Positions 1 through 5,622 of a DNA stretch of 17,290 nt are shown here, piece by piece. Position 1 is the stretch's first letter. Every line of letters begins with the position of its first letter. The position numbers and the translations under genes are program-made. This DNA comes from Chloroflexota bacterium (GTDB lineage: Bacteria; Chloroflexota; Limnocylindria; Limnocylindrales; CSP1-4): contig JAJYGO010000234.1 in NCBI GenBank assembly GCA_021785115.1, forward strand, positions 1-17,290, in the 5' to 3' direction. Below the pieces are notes generated by a model, which did no database searches, was not told the origin of the DNA, and was given only the letters and a program-made list of their open reading frames with translations.

Positions 1-2
1 AT

Positions 3-77
3 CCGGCCACCTGGATGGTGGTGCTGCTCCTGGCGGTGATCCTCGTCGCCGGGTTCGGAGCGGTCGCATGGCGGTGA
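3..77 (+). CDS. 3' end of a membrane segment (partial, upstream of cupredoxin)
   Basis: An open frame enters from the left edge and ends at the TGA at 75-77. Its last 24 residues contain one strongly hydrophobic helix (about WMVVLLLAVILVAGFGAVAW), that is, a membrane anchor. The stop overlaps the ATG of the cupredoxin gene at 68 by ten bases. Single-polypeptide cupredoxins of this type, as I recall them, usually start with exactly such an anchor, so this may be the anchor of the next protein split off by a frame change. It may instead be the C-terminus of a separate membrane protein. It could start at the ATG at 15 or outside the window. No function can be given. Confidence 0.45.
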   Translation, partial: PATWMVVLLLAVILVAGFGAVAWR

Positions 78-583
78 TCGGAGGCGGCCGCGAGGAACCG
101 CCCGCCCACGCGCAGACCGTGGAGATCGTCGTCGCCAACGGGTACCACCCTGCCATCGTCGAGGTCGCGGCAGACGTGCCCCTCCGGCTCGTCTTCCGCC
201 GGATGGACGCGCACGAGTGCTCGGACCGCGTTGTGTTCTCGGAGCCGCGGCTCGTCCGGCACCTGGCGCCGGGTGCGGCGACGGTGGTTGACCTTCCCGC
301 AGCGGGGCCAGGTGAAGTCCGGTTCACGTGCGGCATGGGGCGCTATCGGGGGCGCATCGTCCGACGCGCGGGTTCTGGCCGCCGCAGCAAGGGCGGCCGT
401 GGCCGAGCTGCCTGGCCGTGGGCGATCCTCATGTCGGCACTCGGTCTCCTGTTGGGCGCGTCGGTGCTCGCCGACGCGCCGGTCCCTGCAACCTGGCTTC
501 TTGCAACCCTGGTGAGCCTGTTCACGGCCGTGCTCTGCCTCCGGACCTTTGCAGTGCCGCGCGCCACGATCAACCGTCACTGA
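68..583 (+). CDS. Membrane-bound cupredoxin-domain protein (copper handling)
   Basis: 171 residues. Residues about 17-100 form a cupredoxin fold of the type found beside copper P-type ATPases. The conserved metal-site pattern is visible: HECSDRVVF (H49, C51), then FTCGMGRYRG (C88, M90), followed by the last strand. Two membrane helices follow (about 117-137 and 141-160) after a basic linker. No signal peptide is visible, so the cupredoxin probably sits outside with an N-out topology, or it needs the hydrophobic helix encoded just upstream in another frame. The ATG at 68 has GGAG at 57-60. The gene is followed within 10 nt by an Lgt-like gene and then a His-rich membrane protein, which suggests a copper detoxification or delivery operon. 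The fold assignment is firm. The substrate is inferred from family and context. Confidence 0.75.
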   Translation: MAVIGGGREEPPAHAQTVEIVVANGYHPAIVEVAADVPLRLVFRRMDAHECSDRVVFSEPRLVRHLAPGAATVVDLPAAGPGEVRFTCGMGRYRGRIVRRAGSGRRSKGGRGRAAWPWAILMSALGLLLGASVLADAPVPATWLLATLVSLFTAVLCLRTFAVPRATINRH

Positions 584-591
584 GGCCCGCC

Positions 592-1407
592 GTGCCCTTC
601 GTCATCGACATCAACCCGGTCGCCTTCAGCATCGCTGGCGTGGACGTCCGCTGGTACGGGCTGACGCTTGTGCTCGCGATGCTCGTCGCCTACGCGATCG
701 CGGACCACGAGGCGCGCCGGCGACGGCTCCCGGCCGGGATCGTCGCGGACGCCGTGATCTGGGTCGCGGTGGCCGCACTTGCCGGCGGCCGCCTGCTCTT
801 CGTCCTCCAGAACGGCCTGCCGGACTTGGCGGAGCACCCGGCGCACATCTTCATGGTGTGGACGGGCGGCCTCTCGTTCTACGGGGGTCTGATCGCTGGC
901 CTGCTCGCCATCGTCGTCCTCGCCCGCCGGCGAGGCGTCAACTGGCTGACCGCGCTCGACGTGGCCGCGCCCGCGGCCGCCATCGGCCAGGCCATCGGCC
1001 ACATCGGCTGCCTCATCGGCGGGGACTCAGCCGGCATCGCCACGACCCTCCCTTGGGCCGTGATCTACCGCAACCCGGCGGCGATGGCGCCGCTGGACAC
1101 GCCGCTCCACCCGACGCAGGCCTATGAGGCGATCGCGCTCCTCGGCCTGTTCCTCGTCCTGTGGGCGCTCCGCCGCCGCTCGTTCATGGTGCCGGGCGCC
1201 CTGGCCGCCGCCTACCTCGGCGGCCTCGCGGCCATCCGTTTCGCGCTGTTCTTCCTGCGCGACGAGCCGAGCGTCCTGTTCGGACTCAAGACGGCCCAGC
1301 TGATCGGGATCGCGATCGGCATCGCCGCCGTTGGCCTCGCCGTCGTGGCGAGGCGTCGCGCCCGTCCCGTCCACGCGCCATCGGCGCACATGGAGGTTGT
1401 TGCATGA
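592..1407 (+). CDS. Prolipoprotein diacylglyceryl transferase (Lgt) family protein, divergent
   Basis: 271 residues, multi-spanning membrane protein with recognisable Lgt landmarks: VDVRWYGLTLVLAML near the N-terminus, GGLSFYGGLIAG (92-103), HPTQAYEA (173-180) and IRFALFFLRDEPS (215-227). Lgt transfers diacylglycerol from phosphatidylglycerol to the lipobox Cys of prolipoproteins. Several signature positions differ here: the usual GRIGNFxNxE block reads GHIGCLIGGD (136-145), the His of the HGG motif is Tyr, and the Glu after the C-terminal Arg is Phe. It is probably a paralog rather than the housekeeping enzyme. The GTG at 592 follows TGAGG at 581-585; upstream in-frame starts would overlap the cupredoxin gene and add an Arg/Pro-rich stretch without Lgt character. 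The gene ends in an ATGA overlap with the next gene. Confidence 0.8.
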   Translation: MPFVIDINPVAFSIAGVDVRWYGLTLVLAMLVAYAIADHEARRRRLPAGIVADAVIWVAVAALAGGRLLFVLQNGLPDLAEHPAHIFMVWTGGLSFYGGLIAGLLAIVVLARRRGVNWLTALDVAAPAAAIGQAIGHIGCLIGGDSAGIATTLPWAVIYRNPAAMAPLDTPLHPTQAYEAIALLGLFLVLWALRRRSFMVPGALAAAYLGGLAAIRFALFFLRDEPSVLFGLKTAQLIGIAIGIAAVGLAVVARRRARPVHAPSAHMEVVA

Positions 1408-1700
1408 TCACGAACGCCGATCACACCGCACCCCGCACCGCGAGCCGGCCGCGCTGGTTGCTCCCCGCCATCGCCGTGGCAGCGGCCGCGGCCGCGCTCC
1501 TCTATCTGGGCGTCCTGACGCCATCGTCGCTGCTCACGATCGGGCTGTTCGGGGGCATGATCGGCATGCACCTGTTCGGACACGGGTCGCACGCCGGCCA
1601 CGGCGGCCACGAGGCGCACGGCGGCAACCCGGCCGCCGACGGCCAGACGCCCGGAGCCGAGGCTGACCGGCCCGCACAGCACCGCGGCGGCTGCCACTGA
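1404..1700 (+). CDS. Small His-rich membrane protein, DUF2933-like
   Basis: 98 residues starting at the ATG at 1404, which overlaps the Lgt-like stop; GGAGG lies at 1392-1396 with seven-base spacing. Two hydrophobic helices (about 18-36 and 41-57) are followed by a tail rich in His and Gly (GMHLFGHGSHAGHGGHEAHG) that ends in HRGGCH. This layout matches the small DUF2933 proteins often found in copper and other metal resistance clusters; the family assignment is from memory of its pattern. The tail carries about eight His and one Cys, consistent with soft or borderline metal binding at the membrane face. It is translationally coupled to the Lgt-like gene. No enzymatic motif is visible. Confidence 0.65.
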   Translation: MITNADHTAPRTASRPRWLLPAIAVAAAAAALLYLGVLTPSSLLTIGLFGGMIGMHLFGHGSHAGHGGHEAHGGNPAADGQTPGAEADRPAQHRGGCH

Positions 1701-1703
1701 CGC

Positions 1704-1740
1704 TGAGGCGCCGGATGCCCCCGCCCCCAATGCGCCGTCA
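1704..1740. terminator. Weak candidate bidirectional stem-loop between convergent genes
   Basis: TGAGGCGC at 1704-1711 can pair with GCGCCGTCA at 1732-1740 with one bulged base, leaving a 20-base loop. It lies between the facing ends of the DUF2933-like gene and the second Lgt-like gene and includes the latter's stop codon. There is no U-tract, so it is only a possible terminator. Confidence 0.25.
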
Positions 1741-2886
1741 GGCGGGTCGCGCCGCCCGCCGCCACGAGAAGGCTCGCGTCTCGGCGCGCAGGCGCAGGAG
1801 CCCCTGGCGAGCCACGGCGTACACGAGGACCGAGACTGCGAACACGAGGCCCGTCCCGAAGCCCACGTGAGCGGCAGCGGCTATGCCCGCGCCTGTCGCG
1901 AGGGCGGCGCCGACCGAGGATTCGACGAGCTGCGCCGGGATCCGTCGGGCTCCAATGCGCCGGTCGGAGGACCAGATTCCCCAGCCGGCCGTGGCCCTAC
2001 CGGCGCAGCAGCCGGTGAAGAAGCAACCGATCCTCCCGATCGCCACGGCGACGAACAGGCCAGGCGCCGCGCCGTCCAGGAACTCGCCGAGCGGCACGCC
2101 CACGGCGAGCGCAATCGCCGCCGCCGCCAGGGGCGCGGTCACGAGGAAGCCGTCGACGGACCAGCCCTCGCGGAGGTTCTGCCGGCTGAACCCCTTGAGG
2201 GCCACGTACCAGGCCTTCGCCCCCGCAAGACCAGCGGCGATCCCGGCGAGCGAAGCGACGACGGCCGCGCCGGGGTTGATGCCGTGGTGCGCGAGAAAGG
2301 CCGGCTGCAGGGCCACGGCGGTGACCAGGGCGACGGCCGCGAGAAGGGTGAAACTGCCCGGCACGACGCCGGGACTGGCCGCCAGGGGCGCGATCGGGGC
2401 CCACCGCGTCCGGACAGGGACGGCCGGCGCGGGCTCGACGGTCCATCGCCGCCAAGACCAGCCGGCGCGCTCGAGGCGCCCTCCGGCGTTCGCTCGCCGG
2501 GCGCGCTCAGGGCCTACGAGCTCGGCGCTGACGTCCCACTCCCCGGCCGACACCCCATAGACCCAACTGGTCGCCGACACACGGCCGGACCCCGGGACAA
2601 CGCCAGCTACGGTCTCGGTGCGGACGAAGCTGTCGCCCGCCCGTGCCAAATTCGGATCGACACCGCGACGACGCCCCGAGACCCTGATCGTCGCGGCGAA
2701 CGCCGGGCCGCCGGGCGGCCCGGCGTCGAAGCCGTAGGACACGACGACCGCCGCCGGCTCCGCGTCGTCGGGAGGCTCGGTCGAGACCGCGGGGTCGGTC
2801 CCTGCCAGAGCAGGCGGTGGGTTGCGGTTCGCCTGCCCCGAGCTGCGCCGGCCAGCCCGCCTGCGCTCGGCGTTCCGCGACGGCAT
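1738..2886 (-). CDS. Lgt-family membrane protein with an extra N-terminal domain
   Basis: 382 residues. The C-terminal half (about 175-360) is a multi-helix Lgt-like membrane domain with the signature block GRIGCFFTGCCAGR (284-297) and RIPAQLVES (315-323), the latter replacing the HPSQxYE motif. Asn and Glu of the canonical GRIGNFxNGE are Cys, giving a Cys plus Cys-Cys cluster. This pattern defines an Lgt paralog group rather than the bona fide enzyme. The first roughly 170 residues are a basic, Pro-rich segment followed by a beta-rich domain (about 45-150, several aromatic and Val/Thr strands) resembling an Ig or fibronectin-type extracellular module; I do not recognise a family. The ATG at 2886 has GAGGAG upstream. 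It follows the secreted-peptide gene by 51 bases on the same strand, so the two probably form one operon. It converges on the copper-type operon that contains another Lgt paralog. Confidence 0.7.
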   Translation of the reverse strand: MPSRNAERRRAGRRSSGQANRNPPPALAGTDPAVSTEPPDDAEPAAVVVSYGFDAGPPGGPAFAATIRVSGRRRGVDPNLARAGDSFVRTETVAGVVPGSGRVSATSWVYGVSAGEWDVSAELVGPERARRANAGGRLERAGWSWRRWTVEPAPAVPVRTRWAPIAPLAASPGVVPGSFTLLAAVALVTAVALQPAFLAHHGINPGAAVVASLAGIAAGLAGAKAWYVALKGFSRQNLREGWSVDGFLVTAPLAAAAIALAVGVPLGEFLDGAAPGLFVAVAIGRIGCFFTGCCAGRATAGWGIWSSDRRIGARRIPAQLVESSVGAALATGAGIAAAAHVGFGTGLVFAVSVLVYAVARQGLLRLRAETRAFSWRRAARPA

Positions 2887-2937
2887 TCGACGCTCTCCTC
2901 GGACGTCAGCGTGATCGGCGATCGCGCTTCGGGAGGC

Positions 2938-3141
2938 TCAAGCGCCCGGGCAGCCGGGCCAGCTGGAGAAGCCCTGGTGCATCCCGGGGTTGTGGTCTCC
3001 GCTGAAGCCGCCCATCGTGGTCGCGTGCATCGAGATGCAAGCGCCGTACTCGGCGCCCGACCCAGACGCCGACGCGGCGGTCGGGGCGGCGAGGGATGCC
3101 GCAAGGGCAACGGCGACAGCGACCAAACGGATGAGGCGCAT
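2938..3141 (-). CDS. Small secreted His/Met/Cys-containing peptide
   Basis: 67 residues starting at the ATG at 3141, preceded by a strong AGGAGG. Residues 1 to about 27 are a clear Sec signal peptide (MRLIRLVAVAVALAASLAA, then a small-residue cleavage region around ASA). There is no lipobox. The mature peptide is only about 40 residues and holds two Cys (GACIS and WPGCPG), three His and three Met in MHATTM and HNPGMHQ, plus Gly and aromatic residues. This composition would suit a disulfide-bridged extracytoplasmic metal-binding peptide, but that is inference; I do not recognise the family. It heads a likely operon with the Lgt-like gene 51 bases downstream, and a BlaI-like dyad and a long palindrome lie in front of it. 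Confidence 0.7.
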   Translation of the reverse strand: MRLIRLVAVAVALAASLAAPTAASASGSGAEYGACISMHATTMGGFSGDHNPGMHQGFSSWPGCPGA

Positions 3142-3149
3142 CAACAGGA

Positions 3150-3155
3150 CCTCCT
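3150..3155 (-). promoter_or_regulatory. Strong ribosome binding site fixing the small-peptide start
   Basis: AGGAGG on the minus strand, eight bases before the ATG at 3141. It settles the start against the longer in-frame reading from 3297, whose N-terminal part has no signal peptide and runs through the promoter region. Confidence 0.8.
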
Positions 3156-3170
3156 GGGACTGCGGGCGCC

Positions 3171-3188
3171 GCGGCGCGTGCGCGCCGC
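3171..3188. repeat. GC-rich palindrome in the leader of the secreted-peptide gene
   Basis: Arms GCGGCGCG (3171-3178) and CGCGCCGC (3181-3188) are perfect complements around a two-base centre. In RNA this would form about seven pairs with a four-base loop, ending about 30 bases before the start codon at 3141. It could be a leader hairpin or a second operator. Such palindromes also arise by chance in GC-rich DNA. Confidence 0.4.
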
Positions 3189-3230
3189 TTGACGCGGAGG
3201 CGGGCGAGGCGAGCTCGCTTGGTGCGATGC

Positions 3231-3248
3231 TACTACATCTCCGTCGTA
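3231..3248. promoter_or_regulatory. Candidate BlaI/CopY-type operator upstream of the secreted-peptide operon
   Basis: TACTAC (3231-3236), six bases, then GTCGTA (3243-3248) form an imperfect dyad in which five of six arm positions pair. A GTACTAC (3246-3252) repeats the left arm 16 bases on. BlaI/MecI/CopY repressors bind dyads of the TACTACA/TGTAGTA kind (from memory of the family). The site is AT-rich against its surroundings and lies about 90 bases before the peptide start. A poor -10 (TAGCAT on the minus strand) adjoins it. No repressor gene of this family is in the window. Confidence 0.4.
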
Positions 3249-3268
3249 CTACCGCGCCAGGCGATGGA

Positions 3269-3700
3269 CTAAGCCAGATGGGCGGCGCCGTCAACACCGG
3301 GCGGGAGGGTCACCTCGCCCCGCGCCGCTCGGCGGATCGCAGCTGCGAGGTCGGCGAGCGAGGCGCCGGTCGTCAGGCAGCCAACAGCCCCCTCCTGAAG
3401 CGCCCGCACAGCGTCCCGCTGCTCCCACCGGGGCGCGAGACGGAGCACGTTGGCCTGCGGTGCGGAGACACGCGTCCCCGAGGGACCCGTGGACCGCCCC
3501 TGCCCCACGTCCACCTCGAGCACCACCATTGGCGCCGTCGCCTGATGGCCAGGGCCAGTGCTGACCAGACGCACTCCGGGGACGGTCCCCACGAGGGACT
3601 CGAAGGCGGCCCGGACGAGCGGGATCGACTCGACGGCGACCGTGATCGCCCTTGGATCCTCCGCCCCGCGGCCATGCAGCCCGAATGTCTGATCAAGCAC
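3269..3700 (-). CDS. Degenerate stand-alone response-regulator receiver domain
   Basis: 143 residues. Residues about 18-135 follow a NarL/FixJ-type receiver: ITVAVESIPLVRAAFESLV, then APMVVLEVDVGQG, then AVRALQEGAVGCLTTGASLADLAAAIRRAARGEVTLPPGV. The key residues have drifted: the acidic pair reads E-S, the phosphorylated Asp position is Val with an Asp one residue later, the Thr/Ser of strand 4 is Ala, and the conserved Lys is Thr. The LuxR-type helix-turn-helix that normally follows is absent; the gene stops with TAG directly after the receiver. It is either a phosphorylation-independent pseudo-receiver or a decaying gene. The GTG at 3700 is chosen because AGGAG lies eight bases upstream; a TTG at 3733 would add eleven residues. 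The next gene downstream, 127 bases away, is the secreted peptide. Confidence 0.6.
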   Translation of the reverse strand: MLDQTFGLHGRGAEDPRAITVAVESIPLVRAAFESLVGTVPGVRLVSTGPGHQATAPMVVLEVDVGQGRSTGPSGTRVSAPQANVLRLAPRWEQRDAVRALQEGAVGCLTTGASLADLAAAIRRAARGEVTLPPGVDGAAHLA

Positions 3701-3708
3701 TTCGCGAA

Positions 3709-3713
3709 CTCCT
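3709..3713 (-). promoter_or_regulatory. Ribosome binding site deciding the receiver-gene start
   Basis: AGGAG on the minus strand, eight bases before the GTG at 3700. It favours this start over the TTG at 3733. Confidence 0.6.
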
Positions 3714-3845
3714 GCCGTCCCGGCCGTCGCCAAGGGTCAATGATCAGCGCGCACATGAGCACAGGCTGAGACAGGGCTGTGGATTGCCGGGACCAGATCA
3801 ACGAGGGCAAGCCGTAGGCGCGAACGCCGGCAGCCTAGTCCGGCG

Positions 3846-4922
3846 TCAGGACACCTCGCCGCCCGCCCCAGCGGCCGGGTGCGTCGCGCCCAGCAGGTTG
3901 TCGTAGCCCTTCCATCGGTAGACGATGGTGGACAGGATCCAGCTCGCCGCGAAGACCACGATGATCCCGATGCCGATCAGCCCGAAGTCGAGTCCAGTCA
4001 CGACGTCCCAGATACCGCCGGTCAGCCCGAACTGGTCCGCGACGATGCTGAGGACCTCGATGCCCCCGATCACGAACGCAATCAGGACCGACACGAGCGT
4101 GATGTTGAGGTTGTAGTAGAGCTTCCGGATGGGCTTGACGTAGGCCCAGCCGTAGGCACCGAGCATCAGGATGCCGTCGGTCGAGTCGACGGCGCACATG
4201 CCGGCGGCGAAGAGCGCGGGCAGGATCAGGATGTAGCCGACCGGCACGCCTCCCGCGCCCGAGGTGGCCGCCAGTCCGAGGAGGGCGACCTCAGACGCCG
4301 TGTCGAATCCGAGGCCGAACAGGAACCCGAGCGGGTACATGTGCCAGCTGCGCCGGATCAGCCGCAGCGCCGGCCGGAGCAGCCGCGCCAGCAGTCCCCG
4401 ACTGTTGAGGAACTCTTCGAGGCTCTCCTCGCTGTACTCGCCGCCGTCGCGGACCTCGCGGAACATGCGCCAGATGTCCAGCAGGACGACCAGATTGATG
4501 ACGCCGATGACCAGGAGGAAGGTCGCTGACACGCCGGTCCCGATCAGGCCGCCAATCCGCTGGGCGGCCGGGATCTCGCTCACGGCGCCCGCGAACAACG
4601 CGACCAGCACCGACAGCGCGACGACGACCGTCGAGTGGCCGAGTGAGAAGAACGTGCCGACCGCGACGGGGCGCTGCCCGTCCTGCATCAGCTTGCGGGT
4701 GGTGTTGTCGATCGCTGCGATGTGGTCAGCGTCGACGGCATGCCGAAGGCCGAACGTGTAGGCCAGGAACGCGGTCGGTAGCAGGATCGGGTAGGACGCG
4801 GACGCCGCAAGGGCGAGGCCCCACGCCGCGACGTTGAAGGCGACGAGAAAAGCGTAGACCGCGATGACCCGCCGCCGCAGGCTTGGAGACGAGTCGAGGA
4901 GGCGGCGGAGGTGTGACAGCAT
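3846..4922 (-). CDS. NiCoT-family nickel/cobalt permease (HoxN/NixA type)
   Basis: 358 residues, about eight membrane helices. All four NiCoT signatures are present: RHAVDADHI (60-68), FFSLGHSTVV (91-100), LGFDTASE (204-211) and GMCAVDSTDG (241-250). The His/Asp-rich first motif in helix II is the metal-selectivity site in HoxN and NixA. The protein imports Ni2+ and/or Co2+ with high affinity across the cytoplasmic membrane; the sequence alone does not tell which. A hydrophilic loop rich in Glu (about 158-175) lies between the two halves. The ATG at 4922 has AGGGAG upstream. It is divergent from a Fur-family gene with a 129-base intergenic region holding a candidate operator, so metal-dependent control by that regulator is likely. 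I see no urease, hydrogenase or cobalamin genes nearby. Confidence 0.92.
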   Translation of the reverse strand: MLSHLRRLLDSSPSLRRRVIAVYAFLVAFNVAAWGLALAASASYPILLPTAFLAYTFGLRHAVDADHIAAIDNTTRKLMQDGQRPVAVGTFFSLGHSTVVVALSVLVALFAGAVSEIPAAQRIGGLIGTGVSATFLLVIGVINLVVLLDIWRMFREVRDGGEYSEESLEEFLNSRGLLARLLRPALRLIRRSWHMYPLGFLFGLGFDTASEVALLGLAATSGAGGVPVGYILILPALFAAGMCAVDSTDGILMLGAYGWAYVKPIRKLYYNLNITLVSVLIAFVIGGIEVLSIVADQFGLTGGIWDVVTGLDFGLIGIGIIVVFAASWILSTIVYRWKGYDNLLGATHPAAGAGGEVS

Positions 4923-4965
4923 GGACGGCTCCCTGGGGACGAGGGTCGGTGGCGCTCCGAGAGCA

Positions 4966-4985
4966 TGCTAACGCGCCTCGTTGCA
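4966..4985. promoter_or_regulatory. Candidate Fur-family operator between the NiCoT and fur-like genes
   Basis: TGCTAAC, seven bases, then GTTGCA form an inverted repeat (TGC-AAC against GTTGCA). It lies 44 bases before the permease start and 66 before the regulator start. It resembles the TTGCAA-spacer-TTGCAA layout described for the nickel regulator Nur, but the match is partial and the assignment rests on the divergent context. Confidence 0.35.
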
Positions 4986-5051
4986 GTTGTCCTACGTGGC
5001 GTTGCCGGGCGCGCGTGGGCGCGTGCCGGGCGCTGTACGATTCCGTGCGCC

Positions 5052-5543
5052 ATGACTGAGCCGTCCCAGCATCCCTCCGAGACCCTGGTCGAGCGCGCGC
5101 GGGCGCACCTGCGGGCGAGCGGCATGCGTTGGACGCCCCAGCGGCGCCTGCTCGTCGAGGTGCTCCTCTCCACGCACGGCCACGTGACCGGCTCCGAGCT
5201 CGTCGAGCGCTGCCGCGCGATCGACCCGGACACGACGCCGTCCACCGTGTACCGGAGCCTCGACGCGCTCGAAGGGCTCGGCCTCGTTCGCCACTCCCAC
5301 GGCCATGACGGGGTCGAGGAGTACCACGTGCTGCCCGAGTCCGTGCACGGCCACCTGCGGTGCGAAGCGTGCGGCGGGACCTGGGACATCAGCGAAGCCG
5401 AAGCTCAGGCGCTGACTCAGGCGCTCGCGGGCGCGCGGGGATTCGCCGTCAACCTCTCCCACCTGACCGTCGTCGGACGATGCGCCCAGTGTCCACCTGT
5501 AGTCGCCACCGCGGAGCCCGAGCTCGCCGACGCCGAGCCCTAG
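5052..5543 (+). CDS. Fur-family metalloregulator
   Basis: 163 residues. The N-terminal winged helix covers about 10-82 (RWTPQRRLLVEVLLS, then TPSTVYRSLDALEGLGLVR, the recognition region). The dimerisation domain has the regulatory metal ligands in HSHGHDGVEEYH (81-92) and VHGHLRCEAC (98-107), and a structural Zn site from CEAC (104-107) and CAQC (144-147). The length is normal apart from a short acidic tail. Fur, Zur and Nur cannot be separated by sequence here; the divergent nickel/cobalt permease favours a nickel or cobalt role. The ATG at 5052 is chosen because homology begins shortly after it; the in-frame ATG at 4965 would run through the promoter. No Shine-Dalgarno is visible, and a weak -10 (TACGAT, 5036-5041) would give a nearly leaderless transcript. 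Confidence 0.88.
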   Translation: MTEPSQHPSETLVERARAHLRASGMRWTPQRRLLVEVLLSTHGHVTGSELVERCRAIDPDTTPSTVYRSLDALEGLGLVRHSHGHDGVEEYHVLPESVHGHLRCEACGGTWDISEAEAQALTQALAGARGFAVNLSHLTVVGRCAQCPPVVATAEPELADAEP

Positions 5544-5622
5544 CCGGCCGGAGCGGGCGACGGCGCCCACCATTCGGCCTGCGAGAGCGATCTCTTGGCG
5601 CGCAAACCCGACGGGCGGCAGC

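Noticed and set aside
1867..3192. 441-codon open frame on the plus strand
   Set aside because: It runs antisense to the Lgt-like and peptide genes, is rich in Arg/Gly/Asp without motifs, and is explained by the low stop frequency in GC-rich DNA.
3373..3810. Alternative minus-strand frame of 145 codons over the receiver gene
   Set aside because: It is Arg/Ser/Trp-rich with no domain; the overlapping receiver frame has a clear fold pattern and a ribosome binding site.
5555..5568. Possible terminator hairpin between the fur-like and nuoL genes
   Set aside because: It has only a five-pair stem (GGGCG/CGCCC) with no U-tract, which is expected by chance at this GC content.
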